From: Nitratireductor aestuarii
Lineage (GTDB): Bacteria; Pseudomonadota; Alphaproteobacteria; Rhizobiales; Rhizobiaceae
Length of the DNA: 64,000 bases
Assembly (NCBI RefSeq): GCF_014641695.1
Contig: NZ_BMIF01000001.1
Coordinates: 372,001 to 436,000, forward strand
Reading direction: 5' to 3'
The translations under genes and the position numbers were made by a program. Below are positions 60,389-64,000 of this stretch, piece by piece. The stretch's first letter is position 1. The number at the start of each line of letters is the position of its first letter. The notes under the pieces were generated by a model that was not told the DNA's origin, searched no databases, and worked only from the letters and a program-made list of their open reading frames with translations.

Positions 60389-62212
60389 ATGTGCGGCATC
60401 GTTGGAATCGTAGGTCAAAAGCCCGTAGCGCCTCTTATCGTTGATGCGCTGAAACGGCTTGAATATCGCGGTTACGACTCCGCCGGTGTTGCTACGATCG
60501 AAGGCGGACGGCTCGACCGTCGCCGCGCCGAGGGCAAGCTGGTGAACCTGGAACATTGCATCCAGGCATCGCCACTTCCAGGCAAGATCGGTATCGGCCA
60601 CACGCGCTGGGCAACCCACGGCGTGCCGAACGAAACCAATGCGCATCCGCATTTCTCCGGCGACGTTGCCGTGGTCCACAACGGCATCATCGAGAACTTC
60701 GTTGAGCTGCGCGACGAGCTCGCCGCTGATGGCTATGCCTTCTATTCCCAGACGGACACGGAAGTTGTCGCTCACCTGGTCGCCCGCGAGCTGAAGAATG
60801 GTCTTGAGCCTGAGAAGGCTGCCTTTGCGGCCCTCAAGCGTCTGCAGGGTGCGTTCGCACTCGCAATCATGTTCCGCAACGACGACAACCTGATTGTTGG
60901 CGCACGCAACGGCCCGCCGCTCGCCGTCGGCCATGGCACCGGCGAAATGTACCTGGGCTCGGACGCGATTGCGCTCGCGCCGTTCACGGACTCCATCACT
61001 TATCTGGAAGACGGCGACTGGGTCGTATTGCGCCGCTCCGGCGTCAGCATCTTCAACATGGATGGCAAGCCTGTTGAGCGGAAGATGCAGCAGTCGTCAG
61101 CTACCGCGTTCATGGTCGACAAGGGCAACCACCGGCACTTCATGGAAAAGGAAATCCATGAGCAGCCGGAGGTCATCTCGCACACGCTGGCGCACTACGT
61201 TGATTTCGCCAATGTCACCGTCAAGAACTTCGAGTCGCCGATCGACTTTGCCAGGATCGACCGTCTTTCGATCTCCGCTTGCGGCACAGCCTATCTTGCT
61301 GGCCTGATCGGCAAGTACTGGTTCGAGCGCTATGCGCGTCTACCGGTCGACATCGATATCGCGTCTGAATTCCGCTACCGCGAAATGCCGATCTCGAAGA
61401 ACAGCGCGGCAATGTTCGTTTCGCAGTCCGGTGAGACGGCCGACACGCTTGCTTCGCTTCGCTACTGCAAGAACGAAGGTGTTCCGATCGCGTCGATTGT
61501 CAACGTGCGCGACTCGACCATCGCCCGCGAGAGCAACGGCATTTTCCCGACACTTGCCGGCCCGGAAATTGGCGTGGCCTCGACCAAGGCATTCACCTGT
61601 CAGCTCTCGATCTTTGCTTCGCTCGCGGTCCGCGCCGGTCTGGATCGTGGCACGCTGACGAAGGACCAGGCGAGCACGCTCATCCGCGAGCTGTCCGAAG
61701 TGCCGCGTCTTGTCCGCGAAGCTTCCAAGCTTGAAGACAAGATCGAGAAGATCGCCCGCAAGCTCTCAGAGGTTCGCCATGTGCTCTACCTCGGCCGCGA
61801 TACGAGCTATCCGCTGGCCATGGAAGGTGCGCTCAAGCTCAAGGAAATTTCCTACATCCACGCCGAAGGCTACGCTGCAGGCGAGCTGAAGCACGGCCCG
61901 ATCGCGCTCATCGACAAGCACATGCCCGTCATCGTAATTGCGCCCTATGACCGCATCTTTGAGAAGACCGTGTCGAACATGCAGGAAGTGGCTGCTCGCG
62001 GCGGTCAGATCATCCTGATCACCGACGAGGAGGGCGCGAGCCGCGCTTCGCTCGGCGATATTGAAACGATCATCATGCCGAAGGTGCCTGAGTTCGTGAC
62101 GCCGATCGTTTACGCGCTGCCGATCCAGCTGCTCGCCTACCACACGGCTGTTGCCATGGGTACGGACGTTGACCAGCCGCGCAACCTTGCGAAGTCGGTG
62201 ACGGTCGAATAA
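60389..62212 (+). CDS. glmS: Glutamine--fructose-6-phosphate aminotransferase
   Basis: Cytoplasmic enzyme of 607 aa that makes glucosamine-6-phosphate for peptidoglycan and lipopolysaccharide. It begins MCGIVGIVG with the N-terminal nucleophile cysteine, followed by the glutaminase segments RLEYRGYDSAGVAT, GHTRWATHG and VVHNGIIENF. Two SIS sugar-isomerase domains follow, with FVSQSGETADTLASLRYCK and the C-terminal KSVTVE ending. ATG 60389 has GGGGA upstream; no glmS ribozyme-like leader was seen. An intrinsic terminator follows at 62255. Confidence 0.97.
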   Translation: MCGIVGIVGQKPVAPLIVDALKRLEYRGYDSAGVATIEGGRLDRRRAEGKLVNLEHCIQASPLPGKIGIGHTRWATHGVPNETNAHPHFSGDVAVVHNGIIENFVELRDELAADGYAFYSQTDTEVVAHLVARELKNGLEPEKAAFAALKRLQGAFALAIMFRNDDNLIVGARNGPPLAVGHGTGEMYLGSDAIALAPFTDSITYLEDGDWVVLRRSGVSIFNMDGKPVERKMQQSSATAFMVDKGNHRHFMEKEIHEQPEVISHTLAHYVDFANVTVKNFESPIDFARIDRLSISACGTAYLAGLIGKYWFERYARLPVDIDIASEFRYREMPISKNSAAMFVSQSGETADTLASLRYCKNEGVPIASIVNVRDSTIARESNGIFPTLAGPEIGVASTKAFTCQLSIFASLAVRAGLDRGTLTKDQASTLIRELSEVPRLVREASKLEDKIEKIARKLSEVRHVLYLGRDTSYPLAMEGALKLKEISYIHAEGYAAGELKHGPIALIDKHMPVIVIAPYDRIFEKTVSNMQEVAARGGQIILITDEEGASRASLGDIETIIMPKVPEFVTPIVYALPIQLLAYHTAVAMGTDVDQPRNLAKSVTVE

Positions 62213-62254
62213 CTGGACGGCGCAAAGCTGCGCTGACCTTCGGATGCAAAGGTG

Positions 62255-62284
62255 GCGCCGGGCGATCCGGCGCTATCTTTTTTG
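62255..62284 (+). terminator. Rho-independent terminator of glmS
   Basis: GCGCCGG (62255-62261) pairs with CCGGCGC (62267-62273) around a GCGAT loop and is followed by TATCTTTTTTT. It starts 43 bp after the glmS stop. Confidence 0.85.
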
Positions 62285-62390
62285 GAACTGGAATGTCAGT
62301 TCTGCCGGACGAGACTGTGAATGACCTCTCGCAGGCGGCGTTTCGCCTTTGATCTCAAATCGATCGCGGGTTAGACCAGTCTTGCGAGAA

Positions 62391-62411
62391 GGTTGTCCGT
62401 CCGGTAACTGC
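62391..62411. repeat. Possible remnant of the 44-base palindromic repeat
   Basis: GGTTGTCCGTCCGGTAACTGC resembles the right half of the array units at 35444-35658 with two changes. The left half is not recognisable, so this may be a decayed copy. Confidence 0.35.
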
Positions 62412-62524
62412 AACCAGCCAAACAAGTAAGCGTTCTGCCTCCATGCGAGCGGGCGGTACGCATCCTAACAAAAGCGGTTTCTGGGAAATGCCTGCCTAAC
62501 CAACATCCAGCGGGGAGAGTGCCA

Positions 62525-63946
62525 TTGAGTGATCCGCATGAGCAGGCAGATGAGACGACAATGGCGGGGCAGGTGGCCCCTGAGGGTATCTACAACGAGG
62601 AAGGGTCTGTCGACGCCTCGTTCCTGTCTCATATTGCCAATGCAATTGCGGAAGGCGACACGGAAACCCTGCTCAGGGATGTAAGTCATCTACACCAGTC
62701 GGAAATAGGTGACCTTCTCGAGGCCCTGCAGCCGGAGCAGCGCCGCGACCTCGTGAACCTGATGGGCGCGACGTTCGACTTTACCGCGCTCACCGAGGTT
62801 GACGACTCTATCCGCCGCGACATCGTCGAGGCGATGCCGAACGAGCAGATCGCGCAGGCGGTCCAGCAGCTCGATTCCGATGACGCGGTCTACATTCTGG
62901 AAGACCTCGATCCTGCGGACCAGAACGAGATTCTGGCCCAGTTGCCGTTCACGGAACGGGTGCGCCTTCGTCGGTCACTGAGCTATCCGGAAGAGACGGC
63001 CGGCCGTCGCATGCAGACGGAGTTCGTGGCGGTGCCGCCGTTCTGGACCGTCGGCCAGACCATCGACTATATGCGCGAGGCGAGGGAGCTTCCCGACAGC
63101 TTCGCCCAGATCTTCGTCATTGATCCAACCTTCCGCCTCGTAGGCACCGTTGACCTCGACCGCATCCTGCGCACGCAGCGTGCGGTGAAGATAGAAGAGA
63201 TCATGCGCGAGACGCGTCACGCCATTCCGGCCACCATGGACCAGGAAGAGGCGGCGCAGATCTTCGAGCAGTACGACCTTCTGTCCGCCGCCGTCGTAGA
63301 CGAGAACGAGCGACTTGTCGGCGTGCTCACCATCGATGACGTGGTGGACGTCATCACGCAGGAGGCCGAGGAAGATCTGATGCGTCTCGGCGGTGTGGGT
63401 GACGAAGAACTGTCGGACTCCGTGCTCGCCACCAGCCGTTCGCGCGTTCCCTGGCTGCTCATCAACCTGGTGACGGCTTTCTTTGCCGCTTCGATCATCA
63501 GCCTGTTCGACCATACGATTGAAACGGTAGTCGCGCTCGCCGTCCTCATGCCGATCGTAGCCGGTATGGGCGGCAATGCCGGTTCGCAGACCATGACCGT
63601 GACTGTGCGCGCGCTAGCGACCGGCAGCCTTGGCCTCCACAACGCGTCTCGCGTCATTCGCCGTGAGATCGGCGTCGGCTTGATCAATGGCGTCATCTTT
63701 GCCGCACTGATCGGCACGGTGGCGGGTGTGTGGTTCCAGAGCCCGACCATCGGCGGCATCATTGCCTGCGCCATGGTGGTCAACATGTTTACGGCGGCGC
63801 TCGCCGGCATCCTTATCCCGATGCTGCTCGACCGGTTCGGCGCAGACCCGGCGGTTGCCTCCGCGGTGTTTCTGACCACCGTTACGGACGTGGTCGGTTT
63901 CTTCGCCTTCCTTGGCCTTGCCACCTGGTGGTTTGGCCTGCTCTGA
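62525..63946 (+). CDS. mgtE: Magnesium transporter MgtE
   Basis: Inner-membrane Mg2+ channel of 473 aa. The N-terminal helical superhelix (LEALQPEQRRDLVNLMGATFDF) carries the regulatory magnesium sites, followed by two CBS domains (about residues 150-270) and five transmembrane helices with the pore motif AVLMPIVAGMGGNAGSQTMTVTVRALA. The start is probably TTG 62525, seven bases after GGGGAG; GTG 62519 and ATG 62561 are in-frame alternatives. The gene is separate from glmS, with a terminator between them. Confidence 0.94.
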   Translation: MSDPHEQADETTMAGQVAPEGIYNEEGSVDASFLSHIANAIAEGDTETLLRDVSHLHQSEIGDLLEALQPEQRRDLVNLMGATFDFTALTEVDDSIRRDIVEAMPNEQIAQAVQQLDSDDAVYILEDLDPADQNEILAQLPFTERVRLRRSLSYPEETAGRRMQTEFVAVPPFWTVGQTIDYMREARELPDSFAQIFVIDPTFRLVGTVDLDRILRTQRAVKIEEIMRETRHAIPATMDQEEAAQIFEQYDLLSAAVVDENERLVGVLTIDDVVDVITQEAEEDLMRLGGVGDEELSDSVLATSRSRVPWLLINLVTAFFAASIISLFDHTIETVVALAVLMPIVAGMGGNAGSQTMTVTVRALATGSLGLHNASRVIRREIGVGLINGVIFAALIGTVAGVWFQSPTIGGIIACAMVVNMFTAALAGILIPMLLDRFGADPAVASAVFLTTVTDVVGFFAFLGLATWWFGLL

Positions 63947-64000
63947 ACTCAGGCCGCTGCGACTTGGGGTGCGGCTCTGCCGCTGCGGAAGTAGATAAGC

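Larger units (their letters stand above)
62213..62524. other. Intergenic region between glmS and mgtE
   Basis: No gene is visible in these 312 bases. They hold the glmS terminator, a short GGAACTG/CAGTTCT inverted repeat near 62286-62303, a possible degraded palindromic repeat at 62391-62411 and, at the right end, the mgtE ribosome site GGGGAG. Confidence 0.5.

Overview
The window looks like a chromosomal segment of an alphaproteobacterium of the family Rhizobiaceae (Rhizobium/Agrobacterium/Sinorhizobium relatives). The evidence is the gene set: phosphatidylcholine synthase, an NDUFA12-type complex I subunit, DUF2155, DUF3126, IalB, BTLCP and double cold-shock-domain proteins, an alphaproteobacterial RNase E, GC-rich coding bias and a palindromic 44-base intergenic repeat of rhizobial type. 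It also holds small RNAs that match families described from rhizobia. The genus cannot be fixed by eye. No rRNA, tRNA, CRISPR array, transposase or prophage was seen.

Layout. Positions 1-12484 are accessory: an exopolysaccharide cluster cut by the left edge, with four GT4 and one GT2 glycosyltransferases, an MOP flippase, two secreted TIM-barrel glycosidase-like proteins (one with a DUF4214 tail), a polysaccharide pyruvyltransferase and a small coiled-coil protein. No polymerase, initiating transferase or chain-length regulator is visible, so the cluster must continue to the left. Positions 12436-24728 are core genes: recG diverging from sdhE-mfd, a FrnE/DsbA-like protein, an orphan peptide-binding protein, ialB, hspQ, a UbiH-type hydroxylase and pcs. 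Positions 24731-34137 mix small-molecule enzymes (quinone oxidoreductase, GST, luciferase-like monooxygenase, VOC dioxygenase, pncB, gloA), a PagL-type lipid A deacylase, two related small lipoproteins, MgtC, and a triple tandem array of small RNAs on the minus strand. Positions 34361-42693 hold cold-shock, DUF192, hydrolase, cysE, gamma carbonic anhydrase, BTLCP, PilZ, rhomboid and CBS genes, a four-copy 57-bp repeat array and a probable MmgR/suhB-type small RNA. Positions 42861-63946 are dense housekeeping: gatB, a complex I subunit, aat, accB-accC with aroQ, dsbA, an M48 protease, rne, amiC, mrcA, prfB (with a programmed +1 frameshift), glmS and mgtE.

How parts work together. The left cluster should make, export, pyruvylate and trim a surface polysaccharide. 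aroQ-accB-accC form one operon for dehydroquinate and acetyl-CoA carboxylation. The M48 protease and DsbA-type oxidoreductase form an envelope quality-control pair. amiC, mrcA and glmS all serve peptidoglycan.

The most striking non-coding structure is the array at about 30893-31612. It has three 260-bp units, each encoding on the minus strand a roughly 125-nt RNA with three hairpins that all display a C-rich anti-Shine-Dalgarno loop, the last hairpin being the terminator. Compensatory base changes support the fold. Each unit has the same TTGTGC-N3-GCACAA palindrome 64-65 nt upstream. This fits the rhizobial alpha-r14 (NfeR1-like) family.
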